Shown here one piece after another: positions 26,817 to 35,730 of a stretch of DNA of 64,000 nt (positions are counted from its first letter, which is position 1; each line of letters begins with the position of its first letter). Source of the stretch: Sinorhizobium kostiense (GTDB lineage Bacteria > Pseudomonadota > Alphaproteobacteria > Rhizobiales > Rhizobiaceae); the NCBI RefSeq assembly GCF_017874595.1, contig NZ_JAGILA010000004.1, forward strand, positions 186,001 through 250,000, written 5' to 3'. The notes under the pieces were generated by a model. That model ran no database searches and was not told the origin of the DNA. It saw nothing but the letters and a program-made list of their open reading frames with translations. The position numbers and the translations under genes are program-made.

Positions 26817-27694
26817 TTGAGCCACCTCTCGCTGCGGGCGCGTAGCCAGATGTAGATTGCGTTGGCGACGCCCGTAACGACGATCATGCCAAAGGCGAGC
26901 GCATAGCCGAGGTGCGGATTGCCGAGCACGTCGCCGCGGATCTGGGCGAAGAGCAGGATAGGCACGATCGACAAGGACGAGCCGGTCAGCGCGATGGCGG
27001 TTGCGACGGCGCCGAAGGCGTTGGCGAAGAGAAGCGCCAGGGTGCCGAGAATGGAGGGGAGCAGGATCGGGAAGGCAACCATCCGCCAATATTGAAAGCC
27101 CGTAGCGCCAAGGATCGAGGCCGCTTCGCGCCACTCGCGCTTCAATCCGTCGAGCGCCGGCGTGATGATGAGGATCATCAACGGGATTTGGAAGAAGAGG
27201 TATGTAACGGTCAGGCCCCAGAAGGACAGTATGTTGAAGCCGAGCACTCTGAGGTCGATGCCCAGCTCCGAACGCAGGAAAACGCTCACAATGCCGACGG
27301 GCCCGAGCGTTGCAAGAAAGGCGAAGGCCAGCGGTACGCCTGCAAAGTTGGAGGCGACACCGGAAAACGTCAGCAGCGGTCCGCGGATGCCTTTTGGCAA
27401 GCCGCCGAAAACGACGGCTGCGGAGATCGCAAAGCCGGCCAGGCAGCCGAGGAGCGCCGAAGCGATGCTGATCTTGATGGAGATCCAGTAGGCCGCGAGG
27501 ATCGATGGTGTGAAGAGACCCCGGATATTATCGAGCGTGAAGCTGCCGTCCGGTGTCTGAAAGGCGCCGACCACGATCTTCACCGTCGGGAGAATGAGAA
27601 AAAGCGCCACAAAAGCGGCAAAGGGCAGAATGCCCAGCCAGTGAAGCGGAAGACGACGCGCAGGCGACCTGGCGCTGATGTGAGCAGATGACAT
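26813..27694 (-). CDS. ABC transporter permease (PotB-like)
   Basis: This 293-residue permease begins with a short basic tail and a first helix (LGILPFAAFVALFLILPTVK), with the EAA loop EWREAASILGATGFQYWRMV followed by AFPILLPSILGTLALLFANA. It is the first membrane subunit of the importer encoded at 24961-28914, translationally coupled to the second permease. A 113-base gap separates it from the binding-protein gene. Confidence 0.92.
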   Translation of the reverse strand: MSSAHISARSPARRLPLHWLGILPFAAFVALFLILPTVKIVVGAFQTPDGSFTLDNIRGLFTPSILAAYWISIKISIASALLGCLAGFAISAAVVFGGLPKGIRGPLLTFSGVASNFAGVPLAFAFLATLGPVGIVSVFLRSELGIDLRVLGFNILSFWGLTVTYLFFQIPLMILIITPALDGLKREWREAASILGATGFQYWRMVAFPILLPSILGTLALLFANAFGAVATAIALTGSSLSIVPILLFAQIRGDVLGNPHLGYALAFGMIVVTGVANAIYIWLRARSERWLK

Positions 27695-27807
27695 TCCGTT
27701 CGCCCTACGTGGCCGCGCGGCAGACGCGGTCGTTCATTGATTTTCCTATGAATATCGCATCCGCCCCGGCCGGGAAACCGGCCGGTGCGGCATGATTGCG
27801 GAAACGC

Positions 27808-28914
27808 TTACTGGACGTTTGCGCCGACGACGGAATCCCAACCTTCGGTCACGGCAGCCTTGTTCGCGTCGACCTCTTCCAGAGTGGGGAAGTAGGCCTT
27901 TTCATAGGCAGCTGCCGGCGGAAGGGCATCGATCAGCTCCTTCGGAACCTTGCCCGCCTTGACCATCGCATTGAAGCGGGCCGGGTGGCAGAAGCCTTTC
28001 AGCCAGCCGAGCTGACCTTCGTCGGAATAGAGATGCTCCATCCACAACTTGGCTGCGTTCGGGTGCGGTGCATAGGCCGAGATACCCTGAACGTAGACGC
28101 CGGCCAGAACGCCGCTTTCCGGAATGACGACTTCGGTCGGCGGGTTGCCGTTCAGCGTCTTGCCCCAGCCGAGCGCATTGTAGTCCCACGCTACGATAAT
28201 CGGGGTCGAGCCCTGGGCCAGCGTACCGGACTTGCCGATGACCGGGACGAAATTGCCGGCCTTGTTCAGTTCGGCGAAAAACTCGAGACCGGCTTCACCG
28301 GCTTCCTTCCCGGCCTTCGCGCCTTTGGCGAGGCCGGCGGCAAGCACGCCGAGGATCGCCTGGTTCGAGGCGCGCGGATCGCCGGCGAGGGCGACCTGGC
28401 CGGCATATTCCGGCTTCAGCAGATCGGCCCAGTCCTTCGGCGAATTGGCAACGAGGTCCTTGTTGATGAGGAAGGACATCACGCCATAATAGTCGCCATA
28501 CCAGTAGCCTTCCGCATCCTTGATGGTGTCCGGAATCTCGTCCCAGGTGGAGACCTTGTAGGGCTGCAGCAGGCCTTCGGCCTTCATTTGCGGACCAAAG
28601 GCGAGGCCGACGTCGACAACGTCCGGCGCCTGCGGACCCTTGTTGTCCTTGTTGGCCTTGACGGCTTCGACCTCGTCGGCCGAGCCGGCATCCGGGTTCA
28701 GTTCGTTGACCTGGATTTCCGGATATTTGGCCTTGAACGAGGCGATGACCTCGCCATAGCCGCACCAGTCGTGGGGCAGAGCGATGGTGGTCAGCATGCC
28801 CTCCTTCTTGGCGGCGGCGATGAGTTCCTCGCTCGGCTCGGCGACGGCGATGGCCGTCGTCGCCATGAACATGGCGGTCGTGAGCGAGAGCAGGCGTTGA
28901 GTCTTTGAAATCAC
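27808..28914 (-). CDS. ABC substrate-binding protein, family 1 (iron/polyamine type)
   Basis: This 368-residue periplasmic protein has a Sec signal peptide (about residues 1-26, ending AIAVAEP) and a family 1 solute-binding fold. Recognisable stretches are AAKKEGMLTTIALPHDWCGYG near residue 34, WYGDYYGVMSFLINKDLV, and the STPIIVAWDYNALGW hinge. A lone Cys lies near residue 51. Ligands cannot be read from the sequence; related proteins bind amines, ferric iron or sugars. It is the first gene of the importer operon. The RpiR regulator gene lies 178 bases upstream in the same direction. Confidence 0.9.
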   Translation of the reverse strand: MISKTQRLLSLTTAMFMATTAIAVAEPSEELIAAAKKEGMLTTIALPHDWCGYGEVIASFKAKYPEIQVNELNPDAGSADEVEAVKANKDNKGPQAPDVVDVGLAFGPQMKAEGLLQPYKVSTWDEIPDTIKDAEGYWYGDYYGVMSFLINKDLVANSPKDWADLLKPEYAGQVALAGDPRASNQAILGVLAAGLAKGAKAGKEAGEAGLEFFAELNKAGNFVPVIGKSGTLAQGSTPIIVAWDYNALGWGKTLNGNPPTEVVIPESGVLAGVYVQGISAYAPHPNAAKLWMEHLYSDEGQLGWLKGFCHPARFNAMVKAGKVPKELIDALPPAAAYEKAYFPTLEEVDANKAAVTEGWDSVVGANVQ

Positions 28915-29092
28915 TGGCGTTCTCCTTGTGGCTTCAGTTGTTTCGGCGATGCTGTTAATGCGCTGTGATGAACCTTATGTGACAGACTGATCCTCGCCTG
29001 TAACCGGCATGCGTGCTCCCGGGGGCCACTCCGTCGGACCGGAGCGCTTTCCGGTACATGGTTCATCCTTTTCAGGCTTTGCCGGGGACCTC

Positions 29093-29971
29093 CTAGACCG
29101 GCTTGCGGAAAATGCGCGTCGAGTCGAACAGGCCCTCAAGGGTCTTCATTCGATCGCGGGTTTCATCCCAATTCGAGCTCTGCACCGCCTCGATCAGCGC
29201 CTCGACCAGGAACAAGAGAAGCACGGAGCTGTCCCAGGCGGAGGGCACCTCTATCTGCGCGCGAAAGACCTTGGACGCGGATTTGGCGACGGGAGAGCCC
29301 CATTGGTCGGTGAAGAGGACGATTTCCACGCCGCGCTTGCGAGCGAAGCTGGCGAGCGTTTCCATCTCCTGCTCGTAACGGCGGATGTCGAACAGGATCA
29401 GGACGTCGCCCCGCTTCATATCGAGCACGTAATGGGGCCAGGAACTCGGATTGGCGGCGATGTGCGTGACGCCGGTGCGGATGACCTGAAGATGCGTGAA
29501 AAGGTAGTCCGCCATGGTGCGGGTGATGCGTCCGCCGACGAGATAGACGTGACGCCTGCAATCGGAGACGAGCGCCGCGGCGGCGTCGAATTCGGCGGGC
29601 TCGATCTGCGAGAGCGTCAGGCGCATATTGCCCATGACGGCATCGGCAAAGCGGTTGAGGATATGCGTCCCCGGCGCGCTCGCCGCCCAGCGGTCATGCT
29701 TCGCGATCGGATTGGAGATCGTCGCTTCCAGTTCCTGGTGCAGTCTTGCCTGAAAATCGGGAAAGCCACGGAAGCCGAGCTTCTGCACCATTCGGGCGAC
29801 AGTCGGCGTCGAGACGCCGGCGTTCTCGGCGACCGTCGTGATCGAACCGAGCCCGGAGACCGGATAGTTGTCGAGAAGTGTCTCCGCCAATCGCCTCTCG
29901 GCGCGCGTCAGCGCCGCGAAATGTGCGGTGATCACATCCGACACCGTCATGGATGCGGTATTACCCTTCAA
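29093..29971 (-). CDS. MurR/RpiR-family transcriptional regulator
   Basis: This 292-residue regulator has an N-terminal RpiR helix-turn-helix (about 10-85; LTRAERRLAETLLDNYP, VAENAGVSTPTVARMVQKLG) and a C-terminal SIS domain (about 125-265; RHVYLVGGRITRTMADYLF). SIS domains in this family bind phosphosugars or other small acids. A TTG at 29971 preceded by GAGGGG at 7 bases is used here; an ATG at 29950 is the alternative. It diverges from the amidohydrolase/TRAP operon. Two TGAAGA-N6-TTCA sites lie in the shared 149-bp gap, so it probably represses both itself and that operon. Confidence 0.9.
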   Translation of the reverse strand: MKGNTASMTVSDVITAHFAALTRAERRLAETLLDNYPVSGLGSITTVAENAGVSTPTVARMVQKLGFRGFPDFQARLHQELEATISNPIAKHDRWAASAPGTHILNRFADAVMGNMRLTLSQIEPAEFDAAAALVSDCRRHVYLVGGRITRTMADYLFTHLQVIRTGVTHIAANPSSWPHYVLDMKRGDVLILFDIRRYEQEMETLASFARKRGVEIVLFTDQWGSPVAKSASKVFRAQIEVPSAWDSSVLLLFLVEALIEAVQSSNWDETRDRMKTLEGLFDSTRIFRKPV

Positions 29972-30048
29972 TGCTATGCCCCTCAGCCGATCTCCGCCAG
30001 CTTGGAAGCGATTAAGCTCGTTGTCACAATCGGAGTCAATCGCCTTTT

Positions 30049-30064
30049 TGAAGAGATCGTTTCA
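30049..30064. promoter_or_regulatory. Candidate RpiR operator, site 1
   Basis: The 16-base sequence TGAAGAGATCGTTTCA shares the pattern TGAAGA-N6-TTCA with a second site 42 bases downstream. That distance is four helical turns, so a regulator would bind the same DNA face. It lies upstream of a TTGACA (30073-30078) that may be the -35 box of the amidohydrolase/TRAP operon. Confidence 0.5.
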
Positions 30065-30089
30065 TATTTTTGTTGACAGCCCATCTTCG

Positions 30090-30107
30090 GTGAAGAATTC
30101 TCTTCAC
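30090..30107. promoter_or_regulatory. Candidate RpiR operator, site 2 (inverted repeat over the -10 region)
   Basis: Arms GTGAAGA and TCTTCAC surround a 4-base centre. The site overlaps where the -10 hexamer would lie, 17 bases after TTGACA at 30073-30078, which suits repression. The core TGAAGA-N6-TTCA matches site 1. Confidence 0.55.
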
Positions 30108-30120
30108 AACAGGGGCGGCA

Positions 30121-30915
30121 GTGCATTTTTCGGGGGCGCCGGTCGTGACGGGACTTTTGACTGAGGCGGAAGGCAATCCGGTCGCCATAACAAATGCCGG
30201 TGCGAAGAGCGATTTCCTCTTCCTGTGCGAGCATGCCTCGCGCCGCCTGCCAAAGCGCCTCGGAACGCTCGGCCTCTCCGAAGAGGCCCTCCAGAGCCAT
30301 ATCGCGTGGGATCCGGGCGCGCTCGCCGTCGCCGAGCTTCTCGCCGAAAAACTCGACGGCGTGCTGATCCACCAGCGCTTTTCGCGCCTCGCCTATGACT
30401 GCAACCGACCACCGGAGTCCGAGGCGGCGATGCCTGTGGTCAGCGAAGTCTACGATGTGCCCGGCAACGGGGCGATCTCGGCGGCCGAGCGCCAGGCAAG
30501 GATTGACGAGATCTATCTGCCTTTTCACGAGGCGGTGTCGACGTTTGTCGTCGGCCGCAAGGCAGCCGGCAGGCGGCCCGTGCTCGTCACCATGCATAGC
30601 TTTACGCCAGTCTATTTCGGCAAGCCGCGCACCGTGGAGCTCGGCATTCTACACGACGCCGACAGCCGCCTTGCCGACCGTATGCTGGCGATTGCAGCGG
30701 TGGAGATTGCCTACGATATCCGCCGCAATGAGCCCTACGGTCCTGCGGACGGAGTGACGCATAGTCTGATAGAATACGGCCTGCGTTATGGACTGCCCAA
30801 TGTGATGATCGAGATCAGAAACGATCTGATCCACGACGAGATCGGCCAAAGGGGCATGGCCGATTATCTGGAGGGGTTGCTCGCCAAGAGCGTCGCGGCC
30901 TTATCCGCACAATAA
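30121..30915 (+). CDS. N-formylglutamate amidohydrolase-family protein (HutG2-like)
   Basis: This 264-residue protein belongs to the FGase family of zinc amidohydrolases. Characteristic stretches are FLFLCEHASRRLP at about 32-44, the SRLAYDCNRP motif near 88-97, VTMHSFTPVYFGKPR near 155-169 and LPNVMIEIRNDLI near 224-236. The known reaction is hydrolysis of N-formylglutamate to glutamate and formate. No histidine-degradation gene is nearby. It heads a TRAP/ligase/dehydrogenase operon, so it may hydrolyse a different glutamate amide. The start is a GTG at 30121 preceded by AGGGGCGG. Confidence 0.88.
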   Translation: MHFSGAPVVTGLLTEAEGNPVAITNAGAKSDFLFLCEHASRRLPKRLGTLGLSEEALQSHIAWDPGALAVAELLAEKLDGVLIHQRFSRLAYDCNRPPESEAAMPVVSEVYDVPGNGAISAAERQARIDEIYLPFHEAVSTFVVGRKAAGRRPVLVTMHSFTPVYFGKPRTVELGILHDADSRLADRMLAIAAVEIAYDIRRNEPYGPADGVTHSLIEYGLRYGLPNVMIEIRNDLIHDEIGQRGMADYLEGLLAKSVAALSAQ

Positions 30916-31057
30916 AAAGCCCCTGGGGAGCGGCAGCGCTCGCGGTGATGTCCGGTGATCGATTGAACAGGAGAAAGACAGCCAATGCTTGGATCGGCAG
31001 CAAGGGGAGGCGCGTTTCCTCGACGGGACAATGCCTGCGCCCGGCAGGGGCGCCGCC

Positions 31058-31567
31058 ATGCCTGAATATCTGAAGACTTATGTCCGCGTCGTCGATGGGT
31101 TCAATCGGCGCGTCGGCAGGGCCACCATGTATCTGATCTTCGCGATGATGGGCATCCTGCTCTATTCATCGATCTCGAAGGCGTGGCTCCTGCCGTCGCT
31201 CTGGACCCTTGAAATGGCGCAGTTCGTCATGGCCGCCTACTATCTCCTCGGCGGTGCCTATTCATTGCAGCTCGACAGCCACGTCCGCATGGACCTGCTC
31301 TATGGCCGATGGACGTTGCGCACCCGTGCCATGGTCGACGCCGTCACCATCATCATGCTCTTCGTCTATCTCGCGTTCCTGCTTTACGGCGGCGTTTCCA
31401 GCACCGCCTATGCTTTAAAATACGGCGAGACCAGCTATTCGGCCTGGGCACCCTATATGGCGCCGATCAAGATCATCATGACGATCGGGGTGCTGCTCAC
31501 CTTCCTGCAGGCGACGTCCATCTTCATCAAGGACCTGGCCCATGCCGTCGGGAGGCCGATCGCATGA
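31058..31567 (+). CDS. TRAP transporter small membrane subunit (DctQ-like)
   Basis: This 169-residue protein has four predicted membrane helices, matching the DctQ subunit that supports the large channel protein of TRAP importers. Helix regions are near MYLIFAMMGILLY, LEMAQFVMAAYYLLGGAY, AVTIIMLFVYLAFLLYGGV and PIKIIMTIGVLLTFLQA. The ATG at 31058 follows AGGGGC; an in-frame open stretch upstream looks non-coding. The stop codon overlaps the next start (ATGA). Confidence 0.9.
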   Translation: MPEYLKTYVRVVDGFNRRVGRATMYLIFAMMGILLYSSISKAWLLPSLWTLEMAQFVMAAYYLLGGAYSLQLDSHVRMDLLYGRWTLRTRAMVDAVTIIMLFVYLAFLLYGGVSSTAYALKYGETSYSAWAPYMAPIKIIMTIGVLLTFLQATSIFIKDLAHAVGRPIA

Positions 31568-32889
31568 GCTACGAAATGATCGCCTTCATGATGTTCTCGT
31601 CGATGATGATGACGATGCTGACCGGACAGCGCGTCTTCGCGGCGATCGGCGTCGTCGGCGTGGTCGCCGCTGCTTTTCTCTGGGGCAATGGCGGCTTCGA
31701 AATGGCCTTCGCCGCCTCGATGAAGCTGATGAAGTGGTATCCGCTTCTGACGCTGCCGCTCTTCATCTTCATGGGCTACATGCTGTCGGAATCCGGCATT
31801 GCCGAGGACCTCTACAAGATGTTCCATGTCTGGATGGGCGGCCTGCCCGGAGGACTCGCGCTCGGAACCATCGGGCTCATGGTCATCATCTCCGCCATGA
31901 ACGGTCTCAGCGTAGCCGGGATGGCGATCGGCGCGACGATCGCGCTGCCCGAACTGCTCAGGCGCGGCTATGACAAGACCATGGTCTCGGGCGTGATCCA
32001 GGCCGGCAGCTCGCTTGGCATTCTGGTGCCGCCGAGCGTGGTTCTGGTGCTCTACGGCATGATCGCCCGCCAGCCGGTCGGGCAGCTCTGGCTCGCCGGC
32101 GTCTTTCCTGGCCTGTTGTTGGCCTTGCTGTTCTCGCTCTACGTTATCATCCGCTGCAAGATCCAACCACATCTGGGGCCGGCACTGCCCAAGCAGGAGC
32201 GCGATATTCCGCTTGCCGAGAAGCTCAAGTTGCTCAGAGCCGGCATCCTGCCGTTCATGATCTTCTTCCTGATGATGGGCCTCTTCGTCATGGGCGTCAC
32301 CAGCCTCGTCGAGAGCTCGGCCGTCGGCGCCATATCCGCGCTCGCGGCTGCCTGGGTGAAGGGACGGCTTACATGGAGCGTGTTCGACAGGACGATTGAG
32401 CAGACGCTAGGGATCTCCTGCATGTTCATGTGGATCATCCTGGCCGCGCTCTGCTTCGGCGCCGTTTTCGACGGCCTTGGAGCCGTCAAGGCGATCGAGC
32501 ACCTGTTCCTGGAAAAATGGGGCCTCGGTCCCTGGGAGGTGCTGATCCTGATGCAGATCTCCTATCTGATCATGGGCACCTTCCTCGACGACACGGCGAT
32601 GCTCGTCATCGTTGCCCCGCTCTATATTCCGCTCGTCGGCAGTCTCGGCTTCGATCTCATCTGGTACGGCGTGCTCTACACGATCACCTGCCAGATCGCC
32701 TACATGACCCCGCCCTTCGGCTACAACCTGTTCCTGATGCGGGCAATGGCGCCACCGGAGATCACGTTGATGGACATCTACAAATCGGTGTTCCCGTTCG
32801 TGGCGGTGATGATTGTGGGCCTGGCGATCGTGACGGCATTTCCGGAGATCGCGCTCTGGCTGCCACAGAACGTCTACGTCAGGGGCTGA
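31564..32889 (+). CDS. TRAP transporter large permease (DctM-like)
   Basis: This 441-residue, very hydrophobic protein of the DctM family has roughly 12 membrane segments. It carries family features such as LTLPLFIFMGYMLSESGIAE, the IQAGSSLGILVPPSVVLVLY stretch and the MTPPFGYNLFLMRA segment near the C-terminus. It couples substrate uptake to the sodium or proton gradient. It overlaps dctQ by 4 bases, and its end is followed by two strong palindromes before the binding-protein gene. Confidence 0.94.
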   Translation: MSYEMIAFMMFSSMMMTMLTGQRVFAAIGVVGVVAAAFLWGNGGFEMAFAASMKLMKWYPLLTLPLFIFMGYMLSESGIAEDLYKMFHVWMGGLPGGLALGTIGLMVIISAMNGLSVAGMAIGATIALPELLRRGYDKTMVSGVIQAGSSLGILVPPSVVLVLYGMIARQPVGQLWLAGVFPGLLLALLFSLYVIIRCKIQPHLGPALPKQERDIPLAEKLKLLRAGILPFMIFFLMMGLFVMGVTSLVESSAVGAISALAAAWVKGRLTWSVFDRTIEQTLGISCMFMWIILAALCFGAVFDGLGAVKAIEHLFLEKWGLGPWEVLILMQISYLIMGTFLDDTAMLVIVAPLYIPLVGSLGFDLIWYGVLYTITCQIAYMTPPFGYNLFLMRAMAPPEITLMDIYKSVFPFVAVMIVGLAIVTAFPEIALWLPQNVYVRG

Positions 32890-32894
32890 CGGGA

Positions 32895-32944
32895 GCGGCG
32901 CCTCTGCGCCGCAAGAAGCGATGCCCTCTCCGATCGGGAGAGGG
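32895..32944. repeat. Two intercistronic hairpins between dctM and dctP
   Basis: Stem 1 has arms GCGGCGC/GCGCCGC with a CTCT loop (32895-32912). Stem 2 has arms CCCTCTCC/GGGAGAGGG around GATC (32924-32944). There is no T-tract, so processing or mRNA stabilisation seems likelier than termination. Stem 2 resembles the palindromes at 12945-12968. Confidence 0.75.
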
Positions 32945-33000
32945 CTCCAACAAAAAGAAGAATTGCGAGTGAACGAAGAAAGAATGAGGGAAACAGAAAG

Positions 33001-34047
33001 ATGACCAACAGACGCGATTTTCTCAAGAAGGCGGGGCTTGCTGCCGCCGCCGGCACAACTGCGCTAGCGGCGCCGGCCGTGCGGGCGCAATCGAAGATCA
33101 CCTGGCGCCTGCAGACCTATGCGGGCCCGGCGCTTGCCGAGCACGTCATCAAGCCGGCGATCGACGCCTTCAACAAGGCGGCCAATGGCGAGATGCAAAT
33201 CGACCTCTACACCGCCGACCAGCTGGTGCCGACCGGCGAACTCTTCCGCGCGATGCAAGCAGGCACGATCGACGCCGTGCAGAGCGACGACGATTCCATG
33301 GCCTCCCCGGTCGACATCAAGGTCTTCGGCGGCTACTTCCCCTTTGCCTCGCGTTACAGCCTCGACGTGCCGACGCTCTTCCATCAGTACGGCCTCAACG
33401 AAATCTGGGCCGAGGCCTATGGCGAGGTCGAGGGCGTCACGTGGCTTTCGGCAGGCGCCTGGGACCCCTGCAACTTCGCCACCGTGAAGCCGATCAAGTC
33501 GCTCGAGGATATGAAGGGCCTGCGCATCTTCACCTTCCCGACCGCCGGCCAGTTCCTGACGCGCTTCGGCGTCGTGCCGGTGACACTGCCTTGGGAGGAC
33601 GTTCAGGTCGCCATGCAGACCGGCGAACTCGACGGTCTCGCCTGGTCGGGCATCACCGAGGACTACACGGTTGGCTGGGCGGACGTCACCAAGTACTTCC
33701 TCACCAACAACATCTCCGGTGCCTGGTGCGGCTCGTTCTTCGCAAACTCGGCGCGTTGGAATGAGGTGCCCGAACATCTCAAGACGCTGTTCCGTCTCTG
33801 CATCGACTCGTCTCACTACTATCGCCAGCATTGGTACTGGGGCGGCGAGGCGAAACTGCGCGCCGAGGGCACCAAGCTCGAACTGACCACCATTCCCGAC
33901 GAGGAATGGAAAACGGTGGAAGCGGAAGCGCTGAAGTTCTGGGAGGAGATCGCCGCGACCAGCCCGCGCGCGGCCAAGGTGGTCGGAATCCTCAAGAACT
34001 ATCGCGAAGTGATGGAGAAGGCAGGCCCGCCCTACCGCTACAGCTGA
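33001..34047 (+). CDS. TRAP transporter substrate-binding protein (DctP-like), Tat-exported
   Basis: This 348-residue periplasmic protein starts with a twin-arginine signal, MTNRRDFLKKAGLAAAAGTT, cleaved near AVRA-QSK. The mature part has the TRAP pattern FRAMQAGTIDAVQSD, DMKGLRIFTFPTAGQFL and VTLPWEDVQVAMQTGELDG, where an Arg/Lys ligand for a carboxylate usually sits. It follows the two membrane genes and precedes the glutamine-synthetase-like ligase. In related transporters the ligands are organic acids, but amino acids and sulfonates are also known, so the substrate is open. Confidence 0.93.
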   Translation: MTNRRDFLKKAGLAAAAGTTALAAPAVRAQSKITWRLQTYAGPALAEHVIKPAIDAFNKAANGEMQIDLYTADQLVPTGELFRAMQAGTIDAVQSDDDSMASPVDIKVFGGYFPFASRYSLDVPTLFHQYGLNEIWAEAYGEVEGVTWLSAGAWDPCNFATVKPIKSLEDMKGLRIFTFPTAGQFLTRFGVVPVTLPWEDVQVAMQTGELDGLAWSGITEDYTVGWADVTKYFLTNNISGAWCGSFFANSARWNEVPEHLKTLFRLCIDSSHYYRQHWYWGGEAKLRAEGTKLELTTIPDEEWKTVEAEALKFWEEIAATSPRAAKVVGILKNYREVMEKAGPPYRYS

Positions 34048-34064
34048 CCAGCAACTCCCAAATT

Positions 34065-34096
34065 CTCACCCGGGACTGCGTGCAGCCCCGGGTGAG
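34065..34096. other. Perfect 10-bp stem hairpin after the TRAP binding-protein gene
   Basis: Arms CTCACCCGGG and CCCGGGTGAG pair around a 12-base loop, 17 bases after the stop codon. No T-run follows. Such intercistronic hairpins after a binding-protein gene commonly protect its mRNA from 3'-end decay and give it higher expression than downstream genes. Confidence 0.7.
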
Positions 34097-34142
34097 GACC
34101 GGCTAACGCAATCCGGCAAGAGACCGGAACCAGGACTTCTCC

Positions 34143-35513
34143 ATGAGCGCGAACTACACATTCGATGATTTGAAGAAAGACGTGGCCGACGGCCGCATCG
34201 ACACGGTGCTCGCCTGCCAGGTGGACATGCAGGGCCGGCTGATGGGAAAGCGTTTTCACGCGCAATATTTCGTCGAGAGCGCCTGGAAGGAAACGCACAG
34301 CTGCAACTATCTGCTGGCGACCGATCTGGAGATGGAGACGGTACAGGGCTACAAGGCGACGAGCTGGGAGAAGGGCTACGGCGACTATACGATGAAGCCG
34401 GACCTTTCGACGCTTCGGCGCATTCCCTGGCTGGAGGGAACGGCGCTCGTCATCTGCGACGTTCTCGACCATCACACTCATGAGGAGGTGCCGCATTCGC
34501 CGCGCGCGATCCTCAAGAAACAGGTTGCCCGCCTCGAGGCCATGGGTCTCAAGCCCTTCATGGCGAGCGAGCTCGAATTCTTCCTTTTTGACCAGTCCTA
34601 TGACGATGCGAGGGCGTCCGGATATCGCGACCTGCAGCTCGTCAGCGGCTACAACGAGGATTACCACATCTTCCAGACGACCAAGGAAGAGGATGTGATG
34701 CGGGCGATCCGCAACGGCCTCCAGGGTGCCGGCATCCCGGTCGAAAATTCCAAAGGCGAGGCCTCTGCCGGCCAGGAGGAGATCAACGTCCGCTATGCCG
34801 ACGCGCTGACGATGGCCGACCGCCACGCGATCATCAAGAACGGCTGCAAGGAGATCGCCTGGCAGCGCGGCAAGGCGATCACCTTCCTTGCCAAATGGAA
34901 CTATTCGGCCGCCGGCTCGTCCTCGCACATCCACCAGTCGCTCTGGAGCGCCGACGGCGAAACGCCGATGTTCTTCGACAAGGACGGCCATTACGGCATG
35001 TCCGAGCTGATGCGGCACTACGTCGCCGGGCTCCTCGCCCATGCGAGCGAGATCACCTATTTCCTTGCGCCCTACATCAATTCCTACAAGCGCTTCATGG
35101 CCGGCACCTTCGCTCCGACCAAGGCGATCTGGAGCAAGGACAACCGCACGGCCGGCTATCGCCTCTGCGGCGACGGCACAAAGGGCATCCGCATCGAGTG
35201 CCGCGTCGGCGGATCCGACCTCAATCCCTATCTCGCCTTCGCCGCGCTGCTTGCGGCCGGTATTTCCGGCATCGAAGACAAGATGGAACTGGAAGCGCCC
35301 TTCGTTGGTGATGCATATCACGGCAAGGACGTGCGCGAAATTCCGCATACGCTGAGGGACGCGACCGAGGCGATGACCGGATCGAGGATGCTCCGCGCCG
35401 CTTTCGGCGAGGAGGTCATCGACCATTACACCCGCGCAGCCCGCTGGGAGCAGGAGGAATATGACCGGCGCGTGACCGATTGGGAAGTCGCGCGTGGGTT
35501 CGAGAGGGCGTGA
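34143..35513 (+). CDS. Glutamine-synthetase-like gamma-glutamyl-amine ligase (PuuA/IpuC/GlnT-type)
   Basis: This 456-residue enzyme has the glutamine synthetase fold: a beta-Grasp N-terminal domain (VDMQGRLMGKRFHAQYFVES) and catalytic domain with ASELEFFLFDQ (metal ligands), AGQEEINVRYADAL, GSSSHIHQSLW and ECRVGGSDLNPYLAFAALLA. The length and motifs fit the branch that joins glutamate to amines other than ammonia (PuuA for putrescine, IpuC for alkyl and amino-alcohol amines). It lies between a TRAP transporter and aldehyde/alcohol dehydrogenases, so I infer ATP-dependent gamma-glutamylation of an imported amine. A role as a plain nitrogen-assimilating enzyme is less likely. Confidence 0.85.
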   Translation: MSANYTFDDLKKDVADGRIDTVLACQVDMQGRLMGKRFHAQYFVESAWKETHSCNYLLATDLEMETVQGYKATSWEKGYGDYTMKPDLSTLRRIPWLEGTALVICDVLDHHTHEEVPHSPRAILKKQVARLEAMGLKPFMASELEFFLFDQSYDDARASGYRDLQLVSGYNEDYHIFQTTKEEDVMRAIRNGLQGAGIPVENSKGEASAGQEEINVRYADALTMADRHAIIKNGCKEIAWQRGKAITFLAKWNYSAAGSSSHIHQSLWSADGETPMFFDKDGHYGMSELMRHYVAGLLAHASEITYFLAPYINSYKRFMAGTFAPTKAIWSKDNRTAGYRLCGDGTKGIRIECRVGGSDLNPYLAFAALLAAGISGIEDKMELEAPFVGDAYHGKDVREIPHTLRDATEAMTGSRMLRAAFGEEVIDHYTRAARWEQEEYDRRVTDWEVARGFERA

Positions 35514-35524
35514 GTTTAGGTCCG

Positions 35525-35690
35525 GATTTACCCCTCCCCAAGCCTGCCAGAAGGGGGAGGGGCTTAACCTGCGGCACCGCCTCCGCACAATAACTCGGCC
35601 GAGCCACTTTTAGCGGCGTTGAGTTGGGCGCGAGGGTGCCGCCAGCAAGCCCCTCCCCCTTGTGGCGAGGGGTTGGGGAGGGGGCCCACC
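35525..35690. repeat. GC-rich palindromic repeats between ligase and aldehyde dehydrogenase genes
   Basis: Inverted segments CCCCTCCCC/GGGGAGGGG-like recur at about 35529-35563 and again at about 35645-35686, flanking a 75-base spacer with TAACTCGGCCGAG. The arrangement looks like two inverted copies of a short mosaic element. Nothing coding is seen here. Confidence 0.65.
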
Positions 35691-35730
35691 CCTTGCGAGA
35701 ATTTTTGAACAGAGAAACAGGAAGACGATC

